DNA of 64,000 nucleotides from Paroedura picta (lineage: Eukaryota; Chordata; Lepidosauria; Squamata; Gekkonidae): positions 97,207,318-97,271,317 of the forward strand of contig NC_135372.1 in assembly GCF_049243985.1 (NCBI RefSeq), in the 5' to 3' direction. The notes under the pieces were generated by a model that was not told the DNA's origin, made no database searches, and saw only the letters and a list, made by a program, of their open reading frames with translations. Of the stretch, positions 45,101-54,429 are shown one piece after another. Positions within the stretch are counted from its first letter, which is position 1, and the number at the start of each line of letters is the position of its first letter. The position numbers and the translations under genes were made by a program.

Positions 45101-48100
45101 AGCCAGTGGCTCAGGAGCTGCAGCAGCAATGGCAGTAGAGAAGAGTGAAGATGTGGTATGTGGCATCTGCATGGACAAAGTCTATGAGAAGACTTTACCT
45201 GAGGAGCGTTTATTTGGTATTCTTCCTAACTGCAGCCATGCCTATTGTGTGGGGTGCATCCGGAAGTGGCGCAAAAGTCGGGATTTTCAAAGTGCAGTGA
45301 TAAAGTAAGCATGTCATGATAACAACTTGCCTCATGTGACTGTAAACTGGGTGATTTTACAGGATGCTGTCTGAATTGTGTACATCAATGGGCAATAGCA
45401 ATCCCCATAGGAAACTATTCTCTGGGGATTCTGGGACCTTTTTGACAGTTCTGCTGTAGTATTAAGAACATTTCTTGGGCTTTAGCAACATACAGAGACT
45501 CTTTTTGGTGCTTTGAGCTCCTTGGAGCTGAATATGCATGTGAAGGTTAAAAGCCAGTTACTTAGTCCTGTGTTTTGGTGTCTGTAGTGACTAATAAATG
45601 AAACCCCAGGCAGAACTATACAGATAAGAACAGGCTCAATTCTCTAAGATTTTCTTTACGATTGTGTGGGACATGGATCACAATCAGTAAATTGGCTGAA
45701 AGATGAGTAAAGCCTGCCCTGAAAAATGAAGTTATAAAGTATAGCCCCCAGGAATAAATCCAAGAGTTATGTTTGAGAATATTATATATAATATATATAT
45801 AATGTATATATGCATAGACCTTCCTCCAGAAAGATCTCTATGGATAGATGAGGGTGGAAAGAAGTGTCCCTGAAGTTCATAGCCACCTCTCTACTTGCTT
45901 AATTCTTCCTCTCTGCTAGTAAATAAACATGGCTTTTTGCTAGTTAATTCCAGTCTCCAGTTCATTGTTGGCAAGTTTAATTCTAAATAGAGATTTTAAA
46001 GCCAAGGAAAAACATTTTTCCCATTAAGGGACTGAAATATATAAAATACTTTCATGTTGAAGCTGAATGTTACTGATTGAACATATATTGCATCAACTTA
46101 TTTGGCAAATTTATGAAATTTAAAAGTTGTCTTTGAAAAAAAACAACGGTGTGTAGATGAGAGAAAATTTTACCTAACACATGCATCTTAATTTTTGCCA
46201 TCTGACTGGCAACGAGCTGCTTATTGTAGCATCTCTGAGACAGTTGCAATAACAACTCTACCATGCTCATGACATATTACTGAAACATGCTCCATTTGGA
46301 TATCATTTTTGCAACTTATGATGTTTAGTGCATTCCTAATAATAATAAGGTACCAGTGGGCCCCTAAGCCTAGAGACTAGGGCTGTTAGCAATACAGTAC
46401 TGAGAAGGAAGAATGCTGAATGACTGGATCCTACAGATATGTTTCATTAACAGTACTATCTTGCTGATGAAAGTGTGTCTTCCTTAGGTACAAAGGCTTT
46501 TGCACCAGGGAGGAACATCATAGTTAGCATAACAGATCCATAGGGTCCAACCCAGTGGCAACAGATCAGCAGCCCATTTCCTCAGCAACTTGTTTCTCCA
46601 TGTCCTGTGTGCTTCCCAAGACTCCGCCTGCCAAGAATAAGGCAGTGACATAGCAAAAGTAGCAATGCAAGGTGGTGGAGGGAGAGGGTTGGGGCAATGG
46701 GATGCTGATTCCCTTGCAACTTCTTATGAGTGTTGACTTGTGGACATATAAAATACTGGAGCTCTTTTGCAACTTTGCATATAAGTGATTAATGCACATT
46801 CCCGATTTGTGCGAGGGATGTAGTTGTCATGTGTTCTTGCTGCTAAGGCAGCTAGCTCTAACTTGCAACTTTGTGGTTAATGATCTTGATTTAAAATCTT
46901 GAAGGCATAAGGTAGCTGGTAGTTAGGGAGTATGGTAACATCAATTGTGAATTTTATCCCATGGGAGGGCAGCATATAAATGTGAAAAAATAAATAAATA
47001 GTGAATTAGTCATTCCAATATCTGTTCTTAGGGGCTGTCCAGAGTGCAGAGTCACATCAAGTTACTTTATTCCTAATAAGTATTGGGTCTCTGATATAGA
47101 CGAAAAAGAAAAATTGATTGAGACTTTCAAGGCACGGACTGGGTAAGTTGCCCTCTTCAGAAAAGTCACCTGAATGCTCTTTTTCTGTTACTGTATAAAT
47201 CTTAATTCTCTGCCAATAAGCTGCTATAACTAGAGTATTGAACTAACTCAGCCGTTCTCAACTTGTTTACCGTTGAGAAACCCCAGAAGTGGCATGATCA
47301 TGCAGAATATGATTGGGAAGCATAGCTGTGAATGCCCACCCAGGGCCCCTCCCCTTCCCACCCTCTCCAGGCCCATCATTAGCCATTTTGGGAATGGGTG
47401 GGTGGGGTGAGATGACAATGTATGGTCATATCACCTGATAAATATTTAACAAATTTTAAAATATATTTTAAAAATTAACTTTCACCCATTCATGAAACCA
47501 TGGCTGGGAAAGCTTTGACTAACTCTATAGATCTTGCATAAACAACCCATTACCAGCTTCCAGGCTAATCTAATAATTGTGTTCATTCATCTAGCAAAAT
47601 AAGATGCAAATTCTTTGTCAGAGGCAATGGTCACTGCCCCTTTAAGTCAGAGTGCATTTATCTTCATGAGCTTCCGGGAGGCCAAGTCCCTGTGCCACGT
47701 CCACGGCAAAGACCGGACCGGCGGAGGCGGCAACCCATTGTAAGTAAAACTAGCTTTATCTGCATTTCCTGACCAACCATATAAGTTATCCCCAAAGAAA
47801 GATGTCATTCTTAGTGATGATTCAAGACCTTTTGTCATTTAAGGGTACTGTATCTTAGCATTCAGTGGGAGTCCTGCAGAATATGACATAAAATATTGCT
47901 GTAGCTAAGTGGCATTGTCACCCTTAACTTCCTCTGGATGTGGGACTGGCCCCTTACATTCCTGTGCTCAAAACTTTGCTTTATCAGAAGTTAGATCCCT
48001 AGTCTGTGTTTCCCTCTTTAAATTGTGTATGTATAGGTGGGGTATTGCTACTCATCAGGTGTACATGGTTTCATTTGTTTGTCTTGCAAAATATATACTT

Positions 48101-48309
48101 ACCTGCGGCTGCTTGTCAGAATCTGCATTGTTCTTATAACTCAAGTGCATTTTGTCATATTCCAGATCTACAACCCATCTCCATCTGAAAGCTCTGATGA
48201 AGATGATAACGACATATACCTTGTCCAGTGGGCTCTCACCATTGCGCTGTTAGAGAGAGATTCGGATTTTTCAGACTTTCTGTTTTGGGATTCCAGCGAT
48301 TCCGACTAG
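33120..48309 (+). CDS. Makorin-family RING E3 ubiquitin ligase, probably MKRN4, complete coding region (8 exons)
   Basis: Makorins are RNA-binding C3H zinc-finger proteins with a RING domain that acts as an E3 ubiquitin ligase. Exons are 33120-33196, 38461-38580, 41210-41529, 43729-43832, 45099-45304, 47032-47142, 47595-47739 and 48166-48309. All junctions are GT-AG and in phase, giving 408 residues. Two C3H fingers lie at C25-C33-C39-H43 and C51-C59-C65-H69. The C3HC4 RING runs from C228 to C281 (CGICMDK, CSHAYC, GCIRKW, GCPEC). A C-terminal C3H is at C317-C327-C333-H337. The third N-terminal C3H and the makorin Cys-His motif normally found before the RING are absent: residues 70-227 contain only one cysteine. 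The tail is acidic and ends WDSSDSD. Position next to PPARD suggests the MKRN4 paralogue; MKRN1 or MKRN2 is possible but less likely. Confidence 0.9.
34235..34340. repeat. Foldback repeat fragment
   Basis: AACAAGCTTTTGAGCTCACC and GAAACTCTTCGTCTGGCC resemble the arm and centre of the copy at 10311. Confidence 0.45.
34960..35520 (+). mobile_element. 5S-rRNA-derived SINE split by a hAT-like element
   Basis: Left part 34960-35103 reads TTCAGATCTTGGAAGATAAG then CAGGGTCAGCCTTGGATAGA and CTTGGATGGGAGACC, clearly 5S rRNA. Right part from about 35453 continues GGTTACCACAAGTCAGCTGT and GACTTTCACAGCACTTT. Confidence 0.75.
35104..35452 (+). mobile_element. hAT-like element (TTCTCAACC family) inside the 5S SINE
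   Basis: Starts near CAACCTTACTCAATTTTTT and ends GGTTGAGAAAGTCTG. Body GAGAAACCCCTGAAACATTC matches copies at 36540, 47275 and 51345. A clean target duplication was not found. Confidence 0.6.
35856..37422. mobile_element. hAT-like element, 1567 bp, containing a second hAT-like insertion
   Basis: Ends CAGACATGTCAAACATACAG and GTTTTGACACCTCTG are inverted repeats. Flanks CTCTAGCC and CTGTAACT match at 5 of 8 and are the expected SINE sequence on both sides. No transposase frame; the copy at 36515-36765 interrupts it. Confidence 0.6.
36515..36765 (+). mobile_element. hAT-like element (TTCTCAACC family), nested
   Basis: GTCTCAACATTTTTGCCATT to GCTGTCAAGAAACCCTGTGT; same family as 35104 and 47257. 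Confidence 0.6.
37620..38138 (-). mobile_element. Solo LTR of a gammaretrovirus-like (ERV1-type) element
   Basis: A 519-bp fossil LTR with TG...CA ends on the minus strand, flanked by ATATT on both sides (37615-37619 and 38139-38143). It carries a TATA-like box (37801-37810) and a polyadenylation hexamer (37706-37711) in the expected order. No internal region is present, so it arose by recombination between two LTRs. The matching 5-bp duplications suggest moderate age. Confidence 0.75.
38461..38580 (+). CDS. Makorin coding exon 2 (C3H fingers 1 and 2)
   Basis: Acceptor TATTCAG, donor GTAAAC. It encodes NFARGACRWGQNCRFSHDRK and TQICRYFQNGFCGYGDRC. Both are C-x7-C-x5-C-x3-H fingers; the last H of finger 2 comes from the next exon (SYQH). 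Confidence 0.95.
38977..39641. repeat. Inverted repeat, 69/68-bp arms, 528-bp spacer
   Basis: Arms 38977-39045 and 39574-39641 are inverse copies with three substitutions and one 1-base gap. They contain GCACACAACCTGCAC and GAATACTGGTAT. Origin unknown. Confidence 0.85.
39280..39425 (-). repeat. Old SINE fragment
   Basis: CTCCATTTTATCCTTACAAT and CCCTGTGAAGTAGGCTAGAT resemble the 3' body of tRNA-type SINEs; also seen near 51630-51720. Confidence 0.45.
39870..40215 (-). repeat. L2-like LINE 3' end
   Basis: TTAAAAATCCCATTAAAACC and CTTGGTGGAAGAGCTCCGTT match the copy at 55500-55960. Confidence 0.65.
40240..41160 (+). mobile_element. L2/CR1-type LINE, ORF2 C-terminus and 3' tail
   Basis: Degenerate ORF2 codons include GATGGTCACCTCTGGATTGG (40449 on) and AAGGCCTGCAAGACAGAGCT (about 40861), followed by a 3' tail CACTGCCCTGAGCC and GCAAATAAATAAAT. 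Head-to-head with the preceding LINE. Confidence 0.75.
41210..41529 (+). CDS. Makorin coding exon 3 (finger 2 end and Gly-Ser-Glu linker)
   Basis: Acceptor CTCTTAG, donor GTAAGT. It opens with YQH, closing finger 2, then a disordered linker holding RCGSESAF, RRGSEPAI and RRGSEPAV, followed by acidic DEEDEDKEK and HPPNRALSKEFVP. Ends in phase 1. Only one cysteine, so no extra finger is encoded. Confidence 0.9.
41780..41990 (+). repeat. L2/CR1-type LINE, reverse-transcriptase fragment
   Basis: Reads DLANYHPVLNLVFLGKVVE, a decayed form of the NYRPVSNLPFLSKVVE motif of this LINE group. Confidence 0.65.
42060..42278 (-). mobile_element. tRNA-derived SINE
   Basis: AGTGGCTTACAATCGCCTTC, ACACCTTGTGAGGTGGGTGA and CTCTTAACCATTACACCAAG; near full length, its tRNA head at the right. 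Confidence 0.7.
42780..42975 (+). repeat. L2-like LINE 3' tail
   Basis: GTAACCTGCCACAAGCCTTC then GGAATGGCAGGATATAAATC and AATAAATAAAT. Confidence 0.6.
43729..43832 (+). CDS. Makorin coding exon 4 (linker)
   Basis: Acceptor CTGGTCAG, donor GTAGGT. It encodes SQSHEHNMDTTSLETEDAA and ESPPASVVIQESK; low complexity, no domain. Phases on both sides fit the neighbouring exons. Confidence 0.8.
43833..45098 (+). other. Makorin intron 4
   Basis: The BovB end at 44739 is the only feature recognised; a (GT)n-like stretch lies near 43975. Confidence 0.8.
44739..44859 (-). mobile_element. BovB LINE 3' end with 10-bp target duplication
   Basis: GTCGTGTCCGACCCATTGCG and CCCCATGGACAATGATCCTC on the minus-strand BovB 3' end. 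TTCCTATCTT flanks it at 44729-44738 and 44860-44869. Severely 5'-truncated. Confidence 0.85.
45099..45304 (+). CDS. Makorin coding exon 5 (most of the RING)
   Basis: Acceptor TTTTTAG, donor GTAAGC. An Ala/Gly/Ser lead-in is followed by VVCGICMDKVYEKTLPEERL and ILPNCSHAYCVGCIRKWRKS, the first six zinc ligands of a C3HC4 RING in makorin style. Confidence 0.96.
45305..47031 (+). other. Makorin intron 5
   Basis: A TA-rich microsatellite near 45780-45812 and an L2-like tail at 46940-47005; otherwise nothing recognised. Confidence 0.75.
46940..47005 (+). repeat. L2-like LINE 3' tail
   Basis: CCCATGGGAGGGCAGCATAT then AATAAATAAATAG, ending 26 bases before a makorin exon. Confidence 0.6.
47032..47142 (+). 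CDS. Makorin coding exon 6 (RING end)
   Basis: Acceptor TTCTTAG, donor GTAAGT. It encodes GCPECRVTSSYFIPNKYWV, the last RING ligand pair plus the makorin-typical FIPNKYWV, then DIDEKEKLIETFKART. Confidence 0.96.
47257..47522 (+). mobile_element. hAT-like element (TTCTCAACC family)
   Basis: CCGTTCTCAACTTGTTTACC to GGCTGGGAAAGCTTTG, with GGCCCCTCCCCTTCCCACCC inside. Lies in the short makorin intron 6. Confidence 0.65.
47595..47739 (+). CDS. Makorin coding exon 7 (C-terminal C3H)
   Basis: Acceptor CATCTAG, donor GTAAGT. It encodes KIRCKFFVRGNGHCPFKSEC and IYLHELPGG, a C-x9-C-x5-C-x3-H finger as in MKRN1 and MKRN2, then a basic run RPRQRPDRRRRQPI. Confidence 0.95.
48166..48309 (+). CDS. Makorin last coding exon
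   Basis: Acceptor ATTCCAG. It encodes IYNPSPSESSDEDDNDIYLV through SDFSDFLFWDSSDSD and stops at TAG 48307-48309. The acidic, Ser/Asp-rich tail has a short hydrophobic core (WALTIALL). Confidence 0.88.
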   Translation: MYNPSPSESSDEDDNDIYLVQWALTIALLERDSDFSDFLFWDSSDSD

Positions 48310-49070
48310 GCAAGGATGACCAAATCATTGGAGGCTGCATAGCTGATTCTGGGAACAATCTCCATGACCTAAGAAATGGTGCCTGGGAGAAAGGGTATAG
48401 AGATGAAAGATGCTTTGACTTTTAATAGGCTTAACTTATGGTGGGTCTTGTAGTGTTTTGCTGGAAACCAGAAGTTGAGCACATGTAGTGCAAAAGACCC
48501 ATTTCATGCTGGGGAGGCCTCCTGATTCACAGGGGAAAAATATTATCACCACTGTTGGCACATGACCTTCTTCCTATCACTGCCATTTTTCTATCCCTTC
48601 CCATCTTTTCGTCTCTACACAATTCACATCCTGGATTTCCATGGGATCCATCAAGAGCCTCCCAGTCATGAGTTTTCTAGAAAAGCTGCCAGGTTATTGT
48701 GCTCGTCTTGATATATTCTTCAGAGGCAGAGTGTTCAGCTTTGTTCATGCAGCTGCTGCTATTTGTTCCCTCAGGAAGGCAGATTTGCTGAGCAGTGGCA
48801 TTGTCTACAGCAGGCAATATATCTTGCTGCTCTGTTAGTGGTGCTGTCTGGTGTCTATAGTAGGCTTAAGCCAGGGTGTAGTATGGGGTGGTTTAAATGT
48901 AGTACCTGAATTTTTTATTGATGCAGTGATTAGTATTGGAGGCTTCTAATTATCATTAATCCTTAACCCCAGTCCTTAAAACCTGGGATCTGCAAGCCCC
49001 TATATGTATTTTTTAACTCTAGAAGTATCTGGAGAACATGAAATAAAATGAGCTTTAAAAATGTAGCCAT
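48310..49070 (+). other. Makorin 3' UTR
   Basis: No gene or repeat is recognised in this stretch. It ends shortly after the AATAAA at 49042-49047, so a roughly 750-nt 3' UTR is likely. Confidence 0.6.
49042..49047 (+). terminator. Polyadenylation signal of the makorin gene
   Basis: AATAAA, the first canonical hexamer after the stop at 48309, with a T-rich stretch (TTCTTGTTGTTG) about 35 bases further on. Confidence 0.55.
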
Positions 49071-51319
49071 ACCAAGTCTCTTCTTGTTGTTGACTAGTTA
49101 CAACTTGTAAGATGCAATACTGTAGTTATGTTTAAGTAACAATTTGGACAAGTGTATTCAGTTATCTTTGTGTGTCCTGCAGTAGCTTTCTGTGTTGAAA
49201 TGTTTGTGCCAGCCCTTCTGCCTCAAGGAAGTTCAACTTCAATGACTGTTCTAGGCATTCATGTGCTTCACTGCAAATGTAGTTAGGCATAAGGCTGTAA
49301 GAGTAGCTCTAAATGAGAACATTCAAATATTTTGGAATCTTTGAAATGCTTTTAAGGATGTCTTTGTAATCTTAATTCATACAGAATTCTAGAGGAGGGA
49401 GGATTAAATGCATTTTTCTTCTAAGGGAGGTGGTTCTTCAGTCTGTTGGGTACCTCATTCCTTGTGGTCTGATTGTGCTTCTAGTTTTGTTACAATCTGT
49501 CCTCTGAGGATGGTCATGGACCAAGATAAGCAACAACTTGGAAATTACGAAACATGTCCTTAAATCAATATTTTTCAGTGCTTTAAGAACTATATATAAC
49601 AGATTACTATATTAACCACTTCCTTTAAAAGCTGAAAACTCCTTTCCACCCACAATTGCATATAGGTACAAGGTGTAATACTGACAGCCAGAAAACAATC
49701 CTTGCTATAAATAGTAACATGCTCATAAAAACTAACTGTAGAAGATCTTGAGGTGATGCATGGTTAAGAGGAGGTATTCTAAGTACAGCACTTCCGTCTT
49801 GAGGTACTGCTTGCTTGGGCAGACTGGTTCTGAATTGCATATAATTGTTTCCTTGGTATGTAGACAGCTATTGCCTGCCTTTGTAAACATAAAATTAGCT
49901 TTCATTAGATTGAATGTTATCCAACAAGTGAAAACTTCAGTTTGCATGAATCACCAGTGCAGCAAACAGATTTAAAAGTGTATTGATGGCCTGACCTGGG
50001 TAGTAGAATCATTTAGATGAGTTAGTAGTTCTCTTTTTACAGAGAGTAGATTGCTTAAATGTGGTGGTTACTTAGCTTATTCTGACATTTACTGCTTTCT
50101 TCCCAACCCTTCACCCAAGAAGCTGGTAAAGGACCTTACCTTTTAAGCATCTCTATGACCAGTATACTTCCTTAACCAATTAACACTAGATACTCATCCA
50201 CACTGTAGCCACCTCATGGAATCTGGGGGTCAGCAGGGTACTATTGATGGCTGGGCTGAAAGTGTTGGGCTGCTGCTGATGGAAATGTGGGGTCAGTCCC
50301 AGCTGCTGGGTCTTTCAAAGGCTGGTGATGGACCAGTAGGGTGAGGCAAGGCCAGGCTGCTGAAGAAGTCGGAGAAGGCCACAGGCAAAAGGGGAGGCTA
50401 GATGATGGAAATGACTACAGCAAAACCTACTGGCTGTTTGGGGGAACTGGGGACATCAGTGAGGGAGGAGGTGTGAAGATTCCATAAGGGGCATTGGGCA
50501 GGGCTGTTGTGTGAAAGGATAGAGGGATGTGCCAGGGAGGAGTTGGTGGGACCCACCTGTTAATAAGGGCATAGAACCTGGTTTGAATCCATCCCTGAGG
50601 GTGACACCAACAGAGGTGTAGGGGAAACCGTTGTACTGACTGATGGTTTGTAATGTTCAATAATTCTACTCATCCAGAGCTGCTGAGCAACATTCTCGAG
50701 ATATATTGAGGATATTGAGCTGCCAGCAATATTCTGAAAGCACTATAGAAATAGTGGTGAATCCACTATGTACTTGTCACTAGCTGTATAAGCTTTCCCT
50801 TAGAAGACACTTAGTAACCTCTTCTGGTTTTCAGAAGTTCTACTTTTTTTTAGTTCTGAGTGACAGCCAATTACAAAGCCATTTGGCAACCATTCATTTG
50901 AGCAAATATGTGTGCAAGGAAGGTGAAAAACAAAACTGCAAGGAAGGTGCTCCGAATTTGGTCAAGAAGCTGTGCACACAAGGGAAGAAAAGCAGATGAC
51001 ACACCTTGTAGCAGAAAAGACACATTCTTCATACTAGTTGAGGATAAATCTGTATCCACTCTTTTGTAAGTTTGGTTCATGCTAAACTGACTTCAAAAAG
51101 AAGGTTCCAAAGGACCAAAGCATTTTTCTGAAGCAGTGCATGAACTTTAGATAGGGTGAAGTAAAATCAGTGAGTGTGTCTAGGCACTGCTAGCAACCTT
51201 TAGAATTAATCCCTTCAGGAGGGAGAATTGAATTTCCTTGTCTCTCAAACCATGAAGGCTAAAATTTAAGCATAAGGCCTCTGGCATTATAAAATGATAG
51301 ATCATTGGCCTAGAGCGGC

Positions 51320-51405
51320 CTTACCCAACTTTTTTTTACCATTGTGAAACACCTGAAACATTCTTCAGGCTTCAGGAAACCCCAGAAGTGGCACGATCAT
51401 GCATG
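51320..51405 (+). repeat. hAT-like fragment (TTCTCAACC family)
   Basis: CTTACCCAACTTTTTTTTAC and GAAACCCCAGAAGTGGCACG; about one third of the element. Confidence 0.6.
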
Positions 51406-52534
51406 CCAGTTAGAAGCCTAAATCTGTAGTAAAAATTTGTGCCATACAAGTATATTTTGGGTGGCCAGTTTCCTTTTCAACTACTCCAGTAGCATCATCA
51501 GGTTTTCCTTATGGATATTTGTTGTCCAGGAGTACTAATTTTCTGTGAATAAAGATTGGCAATTGAAACAATGTTTCTTTTGCATGCAGTGCAGAAGTAG
51601 TAACAACAAGCAACATGGTGTTTTCCCTGTTCCCATTTTATCCTTACAAAAATCCTGTGAGGTAGGCTGAATTAAGAAACAGTGACTGGTGCAAGGTCTT
51701 CCACTGAATGTAAGAGAATAGTAATGTGAACTTGTTTCTCCTTGATCCTGTGACCTCTACACAACGTCTCTGTAGAATTTTTCCAGCATGTGATTACACA
51801 AACACTGAGGATGAGAAGAATGCTGACATGAGGATTATAAAACTATATAAAGCTATTATGTCTTCTTTTCAGTCCCTTTCCTATTAATCCATGACACTGA
51901 ATTTCCCTTGATGCTACCATACATCTATTACAAACTTAAGAACTGTTTCCACTTCAAAGCTCAACAGTGTATATGAAAATTAAGGTATTTTAGACTTGGT
52001 GAATATTTCATAATAAAGTTAATTTCCTATTTTGTTACCCATCCAGCCAAGTTTGGAGAGACTGTTTCTTTGCAAACTTGAATTTTTAAAAACTTTTTTG
52101 GGGTAAATTTGGTGTCACCTGCCTATGTCATCTATTACCGCTAACTCCAGAGCATTTGTGAACAAGTTATTCCATGATTTCTAGCTTTAATAGTACTTGC
52201 CAGTAATATTGCCCTTAAGTCAGAAACTAATGACATCTTCTGACAATGATAAAGACACAATTACTTCAGTCAATTATGATAGGCTTCTTTTTTGGTCTCA
52301 AAAAATCACACATGAACCTGCCTTATAAGACCACTTATATCAGGCCTTATAGTGAATCAGTCCATCAATCAAATCCGTATTGTTTATTCAGACTAGCAGT
52401 GGCTCTCCAGGGTCTCAGCCAGAGGTCTCCATCATGTCCTACTTGATCATTTTAGGTGGAAAGGCCAAGGGCTGAACCTGGTGCCTTCTATGTCCAATGA
52501 TGCACTTCCGTACAGCCATGGCCCCTCCCTCAAA

Positions 52535-52625
52535 TCAGCTTTTCTCAACCTTTTGACCATTGAGAAACCCCTGAAATATTTGTCAGGCTTCAAGAAATCA
52601 TACCTCCCATGCCCCCCAAGAAAGC
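52535..52625 (+). repeat. hAT-like fragment (TTCTCAACC family)
   Basis: CAGCTTTTCTCAACCTTTTG and CATTGAGAAACCCCTGAAAT. Confidence 0.6.
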
Positions 52626-53299
52626 ACATCACCAGAGGTGACATTATCCAGAGACTCCCTCTAGATGTGACATCCACTCCGTCACCCTCCCAATGCCAGA
52701 AACAGCCCAGCAAACTACTCTGCAGGGCTTGGGCAGGCATTTCCTGTCACCTCCCCCCAACGCAGTTAAGGTAATGATTTATTTTAATCTTCTCAGCAGT
52801 GTGCTTCTCTACTTTTTCACTTGTCTTATTGTCAACTTGATTTGTTTTGAGCAGAGCTCAATCGGTGTGGAAAGCTTGCCCTGAAATAAAATTTGCTAGA
52901 CACTAAGTTACCACTGGACTTCGGTTTTACTTTGCAGACTAACAGGGCTACTCATATAGAGTTATCTTCTCCAAACAACAGTTCTCCATAGATGTTATAT
53001 CCAAGGTTAACTTGATCAGGGTTTTGTAGTAAGCCCCTGAATAGTACAATCCTAACAATGCTTTCCTAGGAGCAAGCTTTATTCAGCAGACTTGCATAAG
53101 GTTGCTTTCTAAATCTGTTCATTTGTATTATTCAAAAACGGTAGGATATAAACATTTTAAAGAAAAAAATTAGCTCGAATTTTCACAGCTCCATCTTAGC
53201 TTGACAGCTTCTGATGTTATTATACAAACGCATATATAGGCCAATTGTCCCATTTCTCATTTTGTCTCTAAATGCCGATCAAACCTCCTCTCGAGTACT

Positions 53300-53960
53300 C
53301 CACTCGGAGGATCTGAAACATCCCGTCATTCTTAAAGGCTGAGTCGCCTGTACCTCAGTGCGCTGAAGTTTTCCGGGGAATTCTGCTGAAAACCCGTTGC
53401 ATCCCCCCCCCCCCCCCGTAGTTGAATTCTAGCCTGGCTGTTCTGCTGGCCTCTGAACAGACCTCTTAAACCTCGCCGTCTCATTCGCCGCGGATCAGTC
53501 CCAAGCAACCTTGTCGGAAGTAGTACTTCAGATCTTGCTATAAGTTTAGCATTCTCGCTCCCATCGCTCTTGTAACTTGGACGAGTTGCCCTAGGTTCTG
53601 CTGCACTAGCAGCCTAGTAGATCATGGTTTTCCGAAAACGAAGGCTGCGATCCTAAATACACGTCCTAAGAAATGCTGGAGAACTCGACGAGACCCTCGA
53701 GGGATCATGCGTAGGATACCGCGGGGCAAGTTTACGAGCCAGAAATCGCGCTGCGTTCTGCAAAGCTCTTCGTTGGTCGGACAGGAAGTTGCGCGCTGAG
53801 TGGCGAGTGACGCCTCTTGCGCCGCCCCCTTTCTCCCGGATTGGATGGCTGTCCCAGAAGGAAAGCAAAAGGCGGGAGGGAGGAAGCCGACCGGCGGAAT
53901 GCTTCCACGTTAGCGCTGCCAGGCAAGGGGGACCCGGAAAGAGGCCTTCGGCTGCCCACA
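53300..53960 (+). promoter_or_regulatory. FANCE: Probable FANCE promoter CpG island with non-coding first exon
   Basis: CpG density is high from about 53280 to 54340. An ETS-like ACAGGAAGT (about 53780), GTGACGCC (about 53808) and an inverted CCAAT (GATTGG, about 53840) lie together. A splice donor CACAAG|GTAATG follows at 53961. With the acceptor just before 56190 this predicts a short non-coding exon 1 ending at 53960 and a 2.2-kb first intron. The exact start is not visible. Confidence 0.55.
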
Positions 53961-54429
53961 AGGTAATGTCGGTGTGTCTCTTGCACGCCTTTTCAGAAGC
54001 AAGCCTACTCAGGCCCCTCAGGATAGGGCTGCAACCGAAACTACCGGGGGATTACTCAGAAAGAAGGCCCAGAGCGCTTACTCTCTTTGCGCGCCGTGCT
54101 AGTATCAGGAGTGCAGCCACGATGACTCGTAAGTCCCCAGGCCTTAAGTGGACTGACGGCCGTTTGTGCAGGGATGTAGCCCGTGGCTCTGTGAAGGGAA
54201 CTCTAAATTGGTTAGGCACCAACCGGGGGGGATGCCTCGGCTGGGCTGTGTTCGCTCTGAGGCTCGGACCCGGCATAGCGTTTCCGCGGGACTGGCCCCA
54301 GGCCTCACACAACAAAGCAGCAGTTCTACGCTGTCCGTTGTATTAAAGCAGTCATTAAGACCTGTGAATGGCAGACAATTAGCATACTAGTACAAAAGTA
54401 AACAATCAGAATTTAGAACTGAGCTTGAG

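Larger units (their letters stand above)
49071..53280. other. Intergenic region between makorin and FANCE
   Basis: Contains hAT-like fragments at 51320-51405 and 52535-52625, an old SINE fragment near 51610-51720 and a foldback-family end at 52884-52958. The rest shows nothing recognisable. Confidence 0.65.

Noticed and set aside
45780-45812. TA-rich palindromic stretch as a regulatory site
   Set aside because: It is a simple (TA)n microsatellite in an intron with no other support.
53789-54346. 185-codon open frame in the FANCE CpG island
   Set aside because: High GC lowers stop frequency. The frame crosses the likely FANCE exon 1 donor and looks like no known protein.
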